Positions 9,396-18,071 of a DNA stretch of 40,618 nucleotides are shown piece after piece (position 1 is the stretch's first letter; every line of letters starts with the position of its first letter). Made by a program: the position numbers and the translations under genes. The stretch is from Sphingomonadaceae bacterium. GTDB lineage: Bacteria; Pseudomonadota; Alphaproteobacteria; Sphingomonadales; Sphingomonadaceae. The notes beneath the pieces were generated by a model, which worked only from the letters and a program-made list of their open reading frames with translations, did no database searches and was not told the DNA's origin. The DNA is taken from contig JADLBY010000036.1 in NCBI GenBank assembly GCA_020847445.1, positions 1-40,618 of the forward strand, written 5' to 3'.

Positions 9396-10577
9396 ATGAC
9401 TCCCTCTGCCAGGGTTCAGGCTGCAATAGATCTGCTTGATGCCATCATAGCGGCAACGCGGGACAAGGGCGCATCTGCCGACCGCATCGCCGCCGCATTT
9501 TTCGCTGGCCGTCGTTATGCCGGATCGAAAGATCGCCGGGCGGTTCGTGATTTGGCCTGGCGGGCGATCAGGCGTTTTGGCGAAAGGCCCGAAAATGGCC
9601 GTGCGGCGCTGATCGCGCTTGCCGACGGGGATGCAGAGCTTGCCAGCCTGTTCGATGGCCTTGCTTATGGGCCAGCTGTAATCGCGGCAGATGAACCACG
9701 GGCATCGGGGGGCGCTTTGCCCGAATGGGTCAAGCCGCTCTTTTCGCCATTGGTGAGCGAAGGCGAATATCCCGCCTTGCTGGAAAGGGCGCCGCTTGAT
9801 GTTCGTGTGAACCGGTTGGTGGCGGATCGCGATGCGATGGCAAAAAATCTGCCGGAGGCGCTTCCGCTTCCGGAAAGCCGCGATGGACTGCGGCTGCCAA
9901 CAGGTTTTGCGATCGAAACCAGCGCGCCTTACACATCCGGCGCAATCGAAGTGCAGGATATTGGCAGCCAGTTGATTGCCGAGGCGTGCAACGCTGCGCC
10001 TGCGATGACAGCGCTCGATCTGTGCGCCGGAGCAGGGGGCAAGACGCTGGCGCTTGCCGCGCACATGGCCGGGCAGGGGCGATTGGTCGCGGCCGACACC
10101 AGCCGCGATCGCCTCTCCCGTTTGCCTCCGCGGGCGGCACGCGCAAAGGCGGAATTCATGGAGACACGGCTGCTCGATCCGGGCAGGGAAATGGCTGCGC
10201 TGGCCGATCTGTCGGGCTGCTGCGATGTCGTGCTCATCGATGCGCCCTGTTCGGGCAGCGGCACCTGGCGACGCAACCCCGAAACCCGCTGGCGGCTCGA
10301 TCAGCGCGATTTGCAGCGGCTGGTGTCGGAACAGGCGCGGCTGCTCGAATTGGGGGCCGCTCTTGTCCGGCCTAATGGGCACCTCGTCTATGCGGTCTGT
10401 TCGCTATTGGCCTGCGAAGGACATGACCAGATTGCGGCGTTCCTTGCGCGCCATCCGGACTTCGCGGCACAGCAGCCTGCAATAGGCGCGGGCAGGGCGG
10501 ATGGTGCAGGCATCTTGCTAACCCCGGCGCATGACGGTAGCGATGGCTTCTACTTGGCGCGTTTGCACAAGCTGTGA
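9396..10577 (+). CDS. RsmB-type 16S rRNA (cytosine-5) methyltransferase
   Basis: A 393-residue SAM-dependent RNA m5C methyltransferase of the RsmB/NOP2 family. An N-terminal NusB-like helical part (about 1-100) is followed by the Rossmann catalytic domain: ALDLCAGAGGKTLALAA (SAM-binding motif I), VLIDAPCSGSGTWRRNPE (motif IV with one conserved cysteine) and YAVCSLLACEGHDQI (motif VI with the second, catalytic cysteine). It probably modifies a cytosine of 16S rRNA, as E. coli RsmB does at C967. Start ATG 9396 follows GAGGAG. It lies 9 bases after guaB. Confidence 0.9.
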   Translation: MTPSARVQAAIDLLDAIIAATRDKGASADRIAAAFFAGRRYAGSKDRRAVRDLAWRAIRRFGERPENGRAALIALADGDAELASLFDGLAYGPAVIAADEPRASGGALPEWVKPLFSPLVSEGEYPALLERAPLDVRVNRLVADRDAMAKNLPEALPLPESRDGLRLPTGFAIETSAPYTSGAIEVQDIGSQLIAEACNAAPAMTALDLCAGAGGKTLALAAHMAGQGRLVAADTSRDRLSRLPPRAARAKAEFMETRLLDPGREMAALADLSGCCDVVLIDAPCSGSGTWRRNPETRWRLDQRDLQRLVSEQARLLELGAALVRPNGHLVYAVCSLLACEGHDQIAAFLARHPDFAAQQPAIGAGRADGAGILLTPAHDGSDGFYLARLHKL

Positions 10578-10616
10578 TAGCGGGGGCTACCGGTGTCTAA
10601 TGTCTGGAAGCTGATT

Positions 10617-11129
10617 ATGCGTTTCTCTGCCCCCGTCATCGCCCTGTCTGCGTTTTTCCTTGTGGCGTCGAGTGCCAGCATCGGCAAAAAAGCCGACCAT
10701 GAAATCGATCCGCAATCTGTCGCGCTGGTTGCTGAAGGCGTTGCCGCGCAAAAGGCCGGGCAATATGACAATGCGCTCGGCTGGTTCGAAACCGCCCTGG
10801 CCGTCGATCCCCGCAATCGCGCGGCCTTTGTCGGCATGGCAGAGGTTTCGGCGCAGCAGGGGCTGAAAGGCAAGGCGATCTCCTTTTACAAGAGCGCGCT
10901 CGACATTGAGCCCAATGACGTTGCGGTGATCGCGGCGCAGGGTGAATTGATGGCGTCGAAGGGGGCGCTTGACGCCGCGAAGAAGAATCTCGCGCGCTTG
11001 CAGATATTGTGCCGTTCGAAATGCGGGGAAAGCGATCGTCTGGCGTCTGCCATCGAAAGGGCCGGAAACAGGAACGCGATGCAGGCGAGCGCGGTCGAGA
11101 TCAAGCCCGTGGTCGAAAAGGCAAATTGA
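10617..11129 (+). CDS. Exported TPR-repeat protein
   Basis: A 170-residue protein with a signal-peptide-like start (MRFSAPVIALSAFFLVASSAS) and two or three TPR units (AAQKAGQYDNALGWFETALAVDP; AFVGMAEVSAQQGLKGKAI; FYKSALDIEPND). The C-terminal part has two cysteines in LCRSKCGESD that could form a disulfide. TPRs bind other proteins; the partner is unknown. ATG 10617 has GGAAG upstream. GTG 10593, with GGGGG before it, would add eight residues and is a real alternative. It follows the methyltransferase gene by 39 bases and converges on rppH across a repeat element. Confidence 0.8.
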   Translation: MRFSAPVIALSAFFLVASSASIGKKADHEIDPQSVALVAEGVAAQKAGQYDNALGWFETALAVDPRNRAAFVGMAEVSAQQGLKGKAISFYKSALDIEPNDVAVIAAQGELMASKGALDAAKKNLARLQILCRSKCGESDRLASAIERAGNRNAMQASAVEIKPVVEKAN

Positions 11130-11156
11130 GAATGGCTAAGCTGCGATATCTTTAGC

Positions 11157-11263
11157 TCGCCATTCCCGCGAAGGCGGGGAACGCAGTGACCGCGAGGTCC
11201 ATCCAACTCCTGCCGTCTAAATCTATTGTGCCGGTGATGGACTCCCACCTTTGCGGGCGTGAC
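11157..11263. repeat. Dispersed intergenic repeat, copy A (REPIN-like)
   Basis: A roughly 107-bp element filling most of the gap between the convergent TPR and rppH genes. It begins with a hairpin of the CCCGC-GAAG-GCGGG type and ends with a related inverted sequence. It aligns in inverted orientation with 27878-27986, including AACGCAGTGACCGCGAGG against AACGTAGTGACCGTTAGG followed by TCCATCC. It contains no coding sequence. Confidence 0.75.
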
Positions 11264-11281
11264 AAAGGTCTTTTTCGGGAT

Positions 11282-11758
11282 TCAAATCAATGGTCCGAAT
11301 TCGGCCACCACGCCTTCATAAATCCGCCGTTTGAACGGCACGATCAGCTTGGGCAATTCCTGTGCCTCGGCCCATTTCCAGCGCGAAAATTCCGGGTGGT
11401 GGGTTTCGATGTTGATGTCGGCGTCGTCGCCCTTGAAGCGCATCAGGAACCACCATTGCCGCTGCCCGCGCCAGCGCCCGCCCCAGATATTGCCCTGCAA
11501 TTCTGGCGGCAGATCGTAAAAATATTCCTCGCGGCTGCGCGCCAGCAGGTCGACATGATCGGGCAGTAATCCGGTTTCCTCGCCCAGTTCGCGGAAGGCG
11601 GCGGTTTCAGGATCTTCGCCATCGTCAATCCCGCCCTGCGGCATTTGCCAGGCATCCCCCGGGTTGTCGATCCGCTGACCGACAAAGACCAGCCCGGCCC
11701 TGTTGGCGAGCATGATCCCCGCACATGGGCGGTAGGGCAGGTCGTCGCTGTCGCTCAT
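11282..11758 (-). CDS. rppH: RNA pyrophosphohydrolase (Nudix)
   Basis: A 158-residue RppH/NudH-type Nudix hydrolase, which removes pyrophosphate from the 5' end of triphosphorylated RNAs and so starts mRNA decay. The Nudix box GGIDDGEDPETAAFRELGEE (about residues 41-60) is intact. The flanking residues YRPCAGIMLAN, DAWQMPQGG and FSRWKWAEAQELPKLIVPFKR match the RppH subgroup. Start MSDSDDLPYRPCAG fits the family. The alpha/beta hydrolase gene ends 10 bases upstream on the same strand, so both probably share a transcript. Confidence 0.93.
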   Translation of the reverse strand: MSDSDDLPYRPCAGIMLANRAGLVFVGQRIDNPGDAWQMPQGGIDDGEDPETAAFRELGEETGLLPDHVDLLARSREEYFYDLPPELQGNIWGGRWRGQRQWWFLMRFKGDDADINIETHHPEFSRWKWAEAQELPKLIVPFKRRIYEGVVAEFGPLI

Positions 11759-11768
11759 CTGTCCAGCC

Positions 11769-12722
11769 TCAGGCGTCAGCCATCACTTCGGCCAGCATCG
11801 CTTTCAAGGCGGAAAGGTTGCCTGCAACATCCTCCTTCGACGACGGTATGGCTCTGCGCAAGGTGATATGGCCGTGGATATTGCCGTCGGCGCTGCGATG
11901 CTGCACGGTGACGCCCGCCGCCTTCAGTGCCTCGACATAGGCCAGACCCTGATCGCGCAGCGGATCGAGGCTGGTGGTCGTTACCAGCGAGGGCGGCATG
12001 CCCTGCTGCGCAAATTTGATCGGCGCGCCGCGATAGTCGTCGCCTTCGGTCTGATAGGCTGCATGGAAATAATCCATCGAGTCCCTGGTCAGCAGATAGC
12101 CTTCGGCAAAATCGCGCATGCTTGGCCAGTCGTCGCTGTCGGTGACCACCGGATAGATCGGATGCTGCAACAGCACCGGCACCGCCGCGGGATTATCGCG
12201 CAGCGCCATGGTGGTGACGATGGTCAGATTGCCGCCAGCACTATCGCCCGAGGTGACAAGCCCGGTCACCTCTAGGCCCAGTTCGGCCGGGCTGCCTGCG
12301 ATCCAGCGGGTTGCGGCCTCGCAATCGACGGCGGCTGCCGGAAAACGATGTTCGGGGGCAAGGCGGTAATCGATCGAGATGACGGGGATGTCGAGCTGGC
12401 GTGCCACCTCGGCACAATAGGGCCCGTAAATGTCGAGATCGCCGATAACAAAGCCGCCGCCATGATAGAAAACCATCACCGCACCGGCGCCGCGCCCTTC
12501 GCGGGCATCATAGAGTCGCGCGGGAATCACGCCTGCCGGTCCCGGGATCGAAAGGTCGCGCACCACCGCCAGCGCACCCAGTTCTTCCTCGGCCAGCGCG
12601 CCCATTTCGGCCATCATTGCGCGCGCTTCCGTAGCGGAAAGTTCGTGCATCTTGGGGCCGGGCTGGCTGTTCAGAAAATCCAGAAAGGCCCGCACATCGG
12701 GGCGCACAAAATGGTCGCTCAT
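11769..12722 (-). CDS. Alpha/beta hydrolase, hormone-sensitive-lipase family
   Basis: A 317-residue esterase/lipase of the HSL (family IV) type. The oxyanion motif HGGG is in VMVFYHGGGFVIGD, the nucleophile Ser in GDSAGGN, an Asp in SLDPLRDQG and the catalytic His in NIHGHITL, so the triad appears complete. It hydrolyses short acyl esters; no signal peptide is seen, so it is probably cytoplasmic. ATG 12722 is used, with GGAGAG upstream. A start at 12842 would add 40 residues without family match. It is transcribed divergently from korA over a 165-bp region and is followed by rppH. Confidence 0.9.
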   Translation of the reverse strand: MSDHFVRPDVRAFLDFLNSQPGPKMHELSATEARAMMAEMGALAEEELGALAVVRDLSIPGPAGVIPARLYDAREGRGAGAVMVFYHGGGFVIGDLDIYGPYCAEVARQLDIPVISIDYRLAPEHRFPAAAVDCEAATRWIAGSPAELGLEVTGLVTSGDSAGGNLTIVTTMALRDNPAAVPVLLQHPIYPVVTDSDDWPSMRDFAEGYLLTRDSMDYFHAAYQTEGDDYRGAPIKFAQQGMPPSLVTTTSLDPLRDQGLAYVEALKAAGVTVQHRSADGNIHGHITLRRAIPSSKEDVAGNLSALKAMLAEVMADA

Positions 12723-12887
12723 GGTCGCTCTCCAGTCCTTGTTCGACCAAGGCATAACCCGAACGTCAGGGCGCGTCCATGCCAAAGCCCGGCTGTGCCC
12801 TGAAACAGATTTCCTATTTGGATTTGGCGCAAAAGCGCGCATAAGGAAGGCATTAGACTAGAATTAAAATCAGCGGGACTATACGAA

Positions 12888-14774
12888 ATGGCCACTGCCG
12901 CGCGCAGCATCGATACCCAATCCCAAGCCGACATCCCCCATCCCGAAGCCGTAGTGGTCCGCTTTGCGGGGGACTCGGGCGACGGGATGCAGCTGACCGG
13001 GGGGCAGTTCACCCTGTCGTCGGCGCTGGCGGGTAACGACTTTGCGACCTTCCCGGATTTTCCTGCCGAAATCCGCGCGCCCCAGGGCACGCTGTTCGGG
13101 GTGTCGGCATTCCAGATCAATTTTGGCTCGTCCGATATCGAGACAGCGGGCGATGCGCCCGACGTGCTGATCGCGATGAACCCTGCCGCGCTCAAGACCA
13201 ATGTGAAGGATCTCAAGCCCGGCGGCCTCATCATCGCCGACGATGGCGAGTTCAACGCGCGCAACCTCGCCAAGGCGCAATATGATGTGAATCCGCTTGA
13301 GGACGACTCGCTTGGCAAATGGCAGCTTGTCCATTTCAACATCAGCCAGCTGACGATGGATGCGGTGAAGCCCTTTGGTCTGGGCAACAAGGAAGCGCTG
13401 CGCTGCAAGAATATGTGGACGCTGGGCCTCGCGCTGTGGATGTTCGATCGCGACCGCGAACCGATTATCCAGTGGCTGAAGGACAAGTTCGCCAGGAACC
13501 CGATCCTTGCCGATGCCAATATCGCCGCGCTCAATGCCGGCCATGCCTATGGCGAGACGGCCGAAATCGGCAATCCCGGCGCGGTTCCCATTCCGCGCAG
13601 GCATGTCGATGCCGCGCCTGTCGATCCGGGGCTTTACCGCACGATCAATGGCGCAGATGCCGCCGCCATGGGCCTTGTGGCCGGGTGCCAGCTGGCGGGC
13701 GTGAAGATGTTCTTCGGCGGTTACCCGATTACCCCGGCCAGCTCGATCCTGCACGCGCTTGCCAGATACAAGGAATATGGCGTCACCACCTTTCAGGCAG
13801 AGGATGAGATCGCCGCGATCGCTTCGGCCATCGGCGCATCCTATGCCGGGCAATTGGGCGTTACCTCATCCTCCGGCCCGGGCATCGCGCTCAAGACCGA
13901 GGCCATCGGGCTTGCGGTGATGACCGAGCTTCCGCTTGTGATCGTCAATTCGCAACGCGGCGGCCCTTCGACCGGCCTTCCGACCAAGACCGAGCAGTCC
14001 GACCTTTATCAGGCAGTCTATGGCCGCAACGGCGATACCCCGCTGCCGGTGATCGCGGCACGCTCCCCCGGCGACGTGTTCGATTGCGCGATAGAGGCGG
14101 TGCGGATCGCAACGCAGTTCATGACACCGGTCATCCTGCTTACCGACGGCTATATCGCCAATGCGGCGGAGCCATGGAAGGTTCCGGACATGAGTGGCTA
14201 TAAGCCGTTTCCGGTGAACTTCCTTGAAGCTGTCCCCGAAGGCGGGTTCAAGCCCTATGGCCGCGACAACAAGCTGGCCCGGCCCTGGGTAAAGCCCGGT
14301 ACGCCCGGCCTGCTGCACCGCATCGGCGGCATCGAGAAAGAGGTCGATACCGGCCATCTCAATTACTCCCCCGCCAACCACCAGGCGATGACCGACATTC
14401 GCAAGGGCAAGGTCGACGGGATTGCCGCGCATATCCCCGAACAGGATGTTTGTCTGGGCACCGAGGGCGGCAAGCTGGCGGTTGTCGGCTGGGGCTCGAC
14501 CTTTGGCCCGATCCATCAGGCGGTGCGCCGGATGCGCGCCAAGGGCCATGACGTCAGCCACATCCACGTCCGCCATATCTGGCCCATGCCCGCCAATATG
14601 GGCGATCTGCTGCGCAAATATGAAAAGGTCATCGTGCCCGAAATGAATACCGGCCAGTTCAAGACGGTGCTGCGCGACCAGTTCCTGATCGACGCCAGGC
14701 CGCTGAACAAGGTTTCGGGGCAGCCCTTCCGCATCCACGAAATCGAAGCTGCCATCGAAGAGGCATTGGGCTGA
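12888..14774 (+). CDS. korA: 2-oxoacid:ferredoxin oxidoreductase, fused gamma-alpha subunit
   Basis: A 628-residue subunit with an N-terminal gamma domain (about residues 20-200; VVRFAGDSGDGMQLTGGQF) fused to the alpha domain (about 220-628; FFGGYPITPASSILHALA, SSSGPGIALKTEAIGLAVM, ELPLVIVNSQRGGPSTGLPT). With KorB it oxidatively decarboxylates 2-oxoglutarate (or a similar 2-oxoacid) to the CoA thioester and reduces ferredoxin. This two-subunit arrangement is found in aerobic bacteria such as mycobacteria. No ferredoxin gene is adjacent. The ribosome binding site before ATG 12888 is weak. korB follows 34 bases later. Confidence 0.92.
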   Translation: MATAARSIDTQSQADIPHPEAVVVRFAGDSGDGMQLTGGQFTLSSALAGNDFATFPDFPAEIRAPQGTLFGVSAFQINFGSSDIETAGDAPDVLIAMNPAALKTNVKDLKPGGLIIADDGEFNARNLAKAQYDVNPLEDDSLGKWQLVHFNISQLTMDAVKPFGLGNKEALRCKNMWTLGLALWMFDRDREPIIQWLKDKFARNPILADANIAALNAGHAYGETAEIGNPGAVPIPRRHVDAAPVDPGLYRTINGADAAAMGLVAGCQLAGVKMFFGGYPITPASSILHALARYKEYGVTTFQAEDEIAAIASAIGASYAGQLGVTSSSGPGIALKTEAIGLAVMTELPLVIVNSQRGGPSTGLPTKTEQSDLYQAVYGRNGDTPLPVIAARSPGDVFDCAIEAVRIATQFMTPVILLTDGYIANAAEPWKVPDMSGYKPFPVNFLEAVPEGGFKPYGRDNKLARPWVKPGTPGLLHRIGGIEKEVDTGHLNYSPANHQAMTDIRKGKVDGIAAHIPEQDVCLGTEGGKLAVVGWGSTFGPIHQAVRRMRAKGHDVSHIHVRHIWPMPANMGDLLRKYEKVIVPEMNTGQFKTVLRDQFLIDARPLNKVSGQPFRIHEIEAAIEEALG

Positions 14775-14808
14775 CGCGCACGCGTTGCTGCCCCAAGAGG
14801 AAACATCC

Positions 14809-15825
14809 ATGAACGACATGACCCCCATCCAGAAATCCTCCCCCAAGGATTGGGAAACCGATCAGGAAGTCCGCTGGTGCCCCGGCTGCGGTGACTATGC
14901 GATCCTGAAAGCGGTGCAGCGCACCATGCCGGAGCTTGGCCGCAAGCCTGAGGATACGGTTTTCATTTCGGGCATCGGCTGCTCGTCGCGCTTCCCTTAT
15001 TATATGGAAACCTATGGCTTCCACACCATCCACGGCCGCGCGCCTGCGGTGGCGACGGGGGTGAAGCTTGCCAATCCCGACCTCGACGTGTGGATCATCA
15101 CCGGTGATGGTGACGCGCTGTCGATCGGCGGCAACCACACGATGCACCTGCTGCGCCGCAATCTCGATTGCCAGATCCTGCTGTTCAACAACGAGATTTA
15201 CGGGCTGACCAAAGGCCAATATTCGCCCACCAGTCGCGTCGGTACCAAATCGCCCTCGACGCCATTCGGCTCGGTTGACCGCCCGGCGACGCCCTGCGCA
15301 TTCGCGCTGGGTTCGGGCGCGCGATTTGTTGCGCGCGGTTTTGATGTGTCAAAGCATCTGCCCGATGTGTTGAAAGCCGCGCATGCGCACAAGGGCGCGG
15401 CCTTCATCGAAATCTTCCAGAACTGCATCGTCTATAACAAGGATGTGTTCGAGGATTTTGCCGCCCCCAAGGGCGCCGAGGCGCGGCAATTGTGGCTGCA
15501 GGATGGTCAGCCGATGCTGTTCGATGGTGGCAGCAAGGGCATCGCGATGGACATGGATACGCTGACCCTCAAGGTCGTCGGCGTTGCCGAAGGGGATTGG
15601 CAGGCGGCGGGAGTAATCGTCCACAATGTCAAAAACCGCGCGATCGCGCATATGCTGGTCGAAATGCCGTTCGGTGAATTTCCGATGGCGTTGGGTGTGC
15701 TCTACGATGATCCCCGCCCCACTTTCGACAGCGCGGTGGTGGAGCAGAATGCAAAACTGTCAGAAGGCAAGACGCCCGATTTGCAGGCCTTGATCAGCAA
15801 GGGGCAGACCTGGACGGTTGAGTAG
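14809..15825 (+). CDS. korB: 2-oxoacid:ferredoxin oxidoreductase beta subunit
   Basis: A 338-residue TPP-binding subunit. Cysteines C24 and C27 in WCPGCGDY, C58 in GIGCSSR and a later Cys in FQNCIVYN are the expected [4Fe-4S] ligands. TPP/Mg binding is shown by ITGDGDALSIGG and NNEIYGLTKGQYSPTS. It completes the KorAB enzyme that feeds the TCA cycle and reduces ferredoxin. ATG 14809 has AGAGGA upstream; a TTG at 14785 would add eight residues without family match. Confidence 0.95.
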   Translation: MNDMTPIQKSSPKDWETDQEVRWCPGCGDYAILKAVQRTMPELGRKPEDTVFISGIGCSSRFPYYMETYGFHTIHGRAPAVATGVKLANPDLDVWIITGDGDALSIGGNHTMHLLRRNLDCQILLFNNEIYGLTKGQYSPTSRVGTKSPSTPFGSVDRPATPCAFALGSGARFVARGFDVSKHLPDVLKAAHAHKGAAFIEIFQNCIVYNKDVFEDFAAPKGAEARQLWLQDGQPMLFDGGSKGIAMDMDTLTLKVVGVAEGDWQAAGVIVHNVKNRAIAHMLVEMPFGEFPMALGVLYDDPRPTFDSAVVEQNAKLSEGKTPDLQALISKGQTWTVE

Positions 15826-15830
15826 CCATT

Positions 15831-15885
15831 TTCACGGAAGACCGTGAAGCAACGGGCATATCCGAGGAAAATTGCGGCAATTTTC
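15831..15885. other. Two small hairpins after korB
   Basis: TTCACGG (15831-15837) pairs with CCGTGAA (15842-15848) across a 4-base loop. A second hairpin has GAAAATTG (15867-15874) and CAATTTTC (15878-15885) across 3 bases. The second ends in a short T-run and may terminate korAB transcription. Neither is a textbook terminator. Confidence 0.4.
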
Positions 15886-15968
15886 GGTCGGCCAATAGTT
15901 GCGCTGTTGACCGGTTACGCTGAAAAGCCCGTATGCCGGTGCCGCTGCGAAGCGTGTACCGGCTCTGC

Positions 15969-17438
15969 ATGGCATCGATTGTCTGGTTCCGACGAGATTT
16001 GCGCCTGCATGATCAGGCCGCCCTGCTGGCCGCGATGGCAGAGGGGCGGCCCGTTTTGCCGGTATATATCCTCGACGATGAAACGCCCCGGCATCGCCGG
16101 ATGGGGGGTGCGGCACGCTGGTGGCTGCATAACAGCCTGACGCAACTGGATGAATCATTGCGCGCGCGTGGATCGCGACTGATTCTCAGGCGCGGTCCGG
16201 TGGCGCAAGTGCTGGCGCAACTGGTGCAGGAAGTGGGGGCCTCCGCAATCCACGCGCTGCGCCACTACGAACCCTGGTGGCGCAATGCCGAGCGGGCGGT
16301 GCGGGACAGTCTGTCCAAAGGGGCTGCACTTATCCGGCATAACGGCCTGTATCTCCATCCCCCCGGCAGCCTGACAACGAACGGGGGCGGCCAGTTCAAA
16401 ATCTATACGCCGTTCTGGCGGGCGCTGGCGCAGCGCATGCCACCTGCCGAGCCCCGGCCTGCGCCTGATCGCATCGCAGCCCCGGACATATGGCCTGACA
16501 GCGATGATCTCGATAGCTGGGGCCTGTTGCCGTCAAGGCCCGACTGGGCAGGGGGCATGCGTGATTTCTGGACGCCGGGCGAAGCCGGTGCCGGGGAGCG
16601 GCTCGACGATTTCCTGCCCGGTGCCAAACAATATGAGGAAACACGCAACCTGCCGTCGATCTCCGGCACCAGCTTCCTGTCGCCGCATCTGCATTTTGGC
16701 GAAATTTCGCCCGCGACCATATGGCATGCGGCGATGGATGCTGGCGGCTCGGTTGAAACCTATCTCAAGGAACTGGTGTGGCGCGAATATGCGGCCAATG
16801 TTATCCTGCAGTTCCCGGACTATGGTGCGCGTAATGCGCGGGCGGTGTTCGACCGGTTTCCGTGGCGCGATATGGCCGATGCGCGCGTGCGGCAGGATTA
16901 TATCCGTTGGACCAAAGGCCTGACCGGCTATCCGATTGTCGATGCCGGGATGCGTCAATTGTGGGCGACCGGCTGGATGCACAACCGGGTGCGGATGATC
17001 GCGGCGTCCTTCCTGATAAAGCATCTGCTGATCGACTGGCGAGTCGGCGAGCAATGGTTCTGGGACACGCTGGTTGATGCCGATTATGCCTCGAACGCGG
17101 TCAACTGGCAGTGGACGGCGGGCAGCGGCGTGGACAGCAACATGTTCGTGCGGATCATGGCGCCGCTGGTGCAGTCGGAGAAGTTCGACGCGGCTGGCTA
17201 TATCCGGCAATGGGTGCCCGAACTCGCCATGCTGGATGACAAGGCGATCCACGATCCAGAGGAACATGGGGTCAGGCCGGGCAATTATCCGGAAAAGCTG
17301 ATCGGCCACCGTGCGGCGCGCGAACGTGCCTTGGCGGCCCATGCGATGATGGGGCGATTGGGATCAGTCGATGACGAGGCGGTGGCCGGTCTCGAACCCG
17401 CCAACCAGCAACTGGGTAATCGCTTCTCCCACGACTGA
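15969..17438 (+). CDS. phrB: Deoxyribodipyrimidine photolyase / cryptochrome family
   Basis: A 489-residue flavoprotein. The N-terminal photolyase alpha/beta domain (MASIVWFRRDLRLHDQAALL, about 1-135) binds the antenna. The C-terminal FAD-binding domain contains TSFLSPHLHFGEISP, the ELVWREYAANVILQFP segment, FPWRDM, YPIVDAGMRQLWATGWMHNR and NWQWTAGSGVDSNMF, followed by MAPLVQSEKFDAAGYIRQW. These motifs support light-driven repair of cyclobutane pyrimidine dimers. ATG 15969 is preferred on family grounds; ATG 15933 would add 12 residues, and no strong ribosome binding site distinguishes them. Its last 75 bases overlap the 3' end of the SDR gene on the other strand. Confidence 0.93.
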   Translation: MASIVWFRRDLRLHDQAALLAAMAEGRPVLPVYILDDETPRHRRMGGAARWWLHNSLTQLDESLRARGSRLILRRGPVAQVLAQLVQEVGASAIHALRHYEPWWRNAERAVRDSLSKGAALIRHNGLYLHPPGSLTTNGGGQFKIYTPFWRALAQRMPPAEPRPAPDRIAAPDIWPDSDDLDSWGLLPSRPDWAGGMRDFWTPGEAGAGERLDDFLPGAKQYEETRNLPSISGTSFLSPHLHFGEISPATIWHAAMDAGGSVETYLKELVWREYAANVILQFPDYGARNARAVFDRFPWRDMADARVRQDYIRWTKGLTGYPIVDAGMRQLWATGWMHNRVRMIAASFLIKHLLIDWRVGEQWFWDTLVDADYASNAVNWQWTAGSGVDSNMFVRIMAPLVQSEKFDAAGYIRQWVPELAMLDDKAIHDPEEHGVRPGNYPEKLIGHRAARERALAAHAMMGRLGSVDDEAVAGLEPANQQLGNRFSHD

Positions 17439-18068
17439 AGGATCCTTCAGCGTGGCGGGATCTTCGCCCGGATAGGCTTTGGCCCGCATCGCGGTGCGGG
17501 TGCGGGAGGGATCGACGATCGCGATGCGCACCGAGGAAAGGTTCTGCACCTCTTCCGCATAGCTCAGCGCCAGATTTTCAAGCGCAGCTTTCGACGCGCC
17601 ATAGGCCCCCCAATAGGCGCGTGGTTGCTGGCCGACGCTGCTAGTAAGGACGACGACGCGTCCGGCCTCGCTTGCGCGCAGCAGGGAATCGAATGACGCG
17701 ATCAATGCCTGTTGTGCCAGCAGGTTCAGTGTCAGCACGCGGTTGAACTCTGCCGCATCGATAACGGGAACGGGGGCGAGTGTGCCCAGCATGGCCGCGT
17801 TGAGCACGAGGATGTCGAGTTTGCCCCAGCGCTCGCGCACGGCGGCGGCCAGCCGTTCGTTGTTGCCTGCTTCGGTCAGGTCCATCGGCGCGATGGTTGC
17901 ACTGCCGCCCGCATCGAAAATGCGTTGCTCGACAGCTTCAAGATCCTTGGCGGTCCGGGCTGTCAGGATGACATGCGCACCCTGGGCGGCCAGTCTTTCC
18001 GCCGTTGCGGCACCGATGCCCCGGCTGGCACCGGTAACTAGTGCGATCCTGTCCTGCAATCCAGCCAT
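17364..18068 (-). CDS. SDR family NAD(P)-dependent oxidoreductase
   Basis: A 234-residue short-chain dehydrogenase/reductase. The cofactor motif TGASRGIG is at residues 14-21, the NAAM motif follows near 90, Ser is in VVLTSSVGQ, and the catalytic YGASK gives Tyr and Lys. It resembles YciK-type enzymes, but the substrate is unknown. It begins 3 bases after the stop of purF on the same strand, so it is probably co-transcribed. Its C-terminal codons overlap the photolyase gene by 75 bases in antisense. Confidence 0.92.
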   Translation of the reverse strand: MAGLQDRIALVTGASRGIGAATAERLAAQGAHVILTARTAKDLEAVEQRIFDAGGSATIAPMDLTEAGNNERLAAAVRERWGKLDILVLNAAMLGTLAPVPVIDAAEFNRVLTLNLLAQQALIASFDSLLRASEAGRVVVLTSSVGQQPRAYWGAYGASKAALENLALSYAEEVQNLSSVRIAIVDPSRTRTAMRAKAYPGEDPATLKDPSVVGEAITQLLVGGFETGHRLVID

Positions 18069-18071
18069 GGC

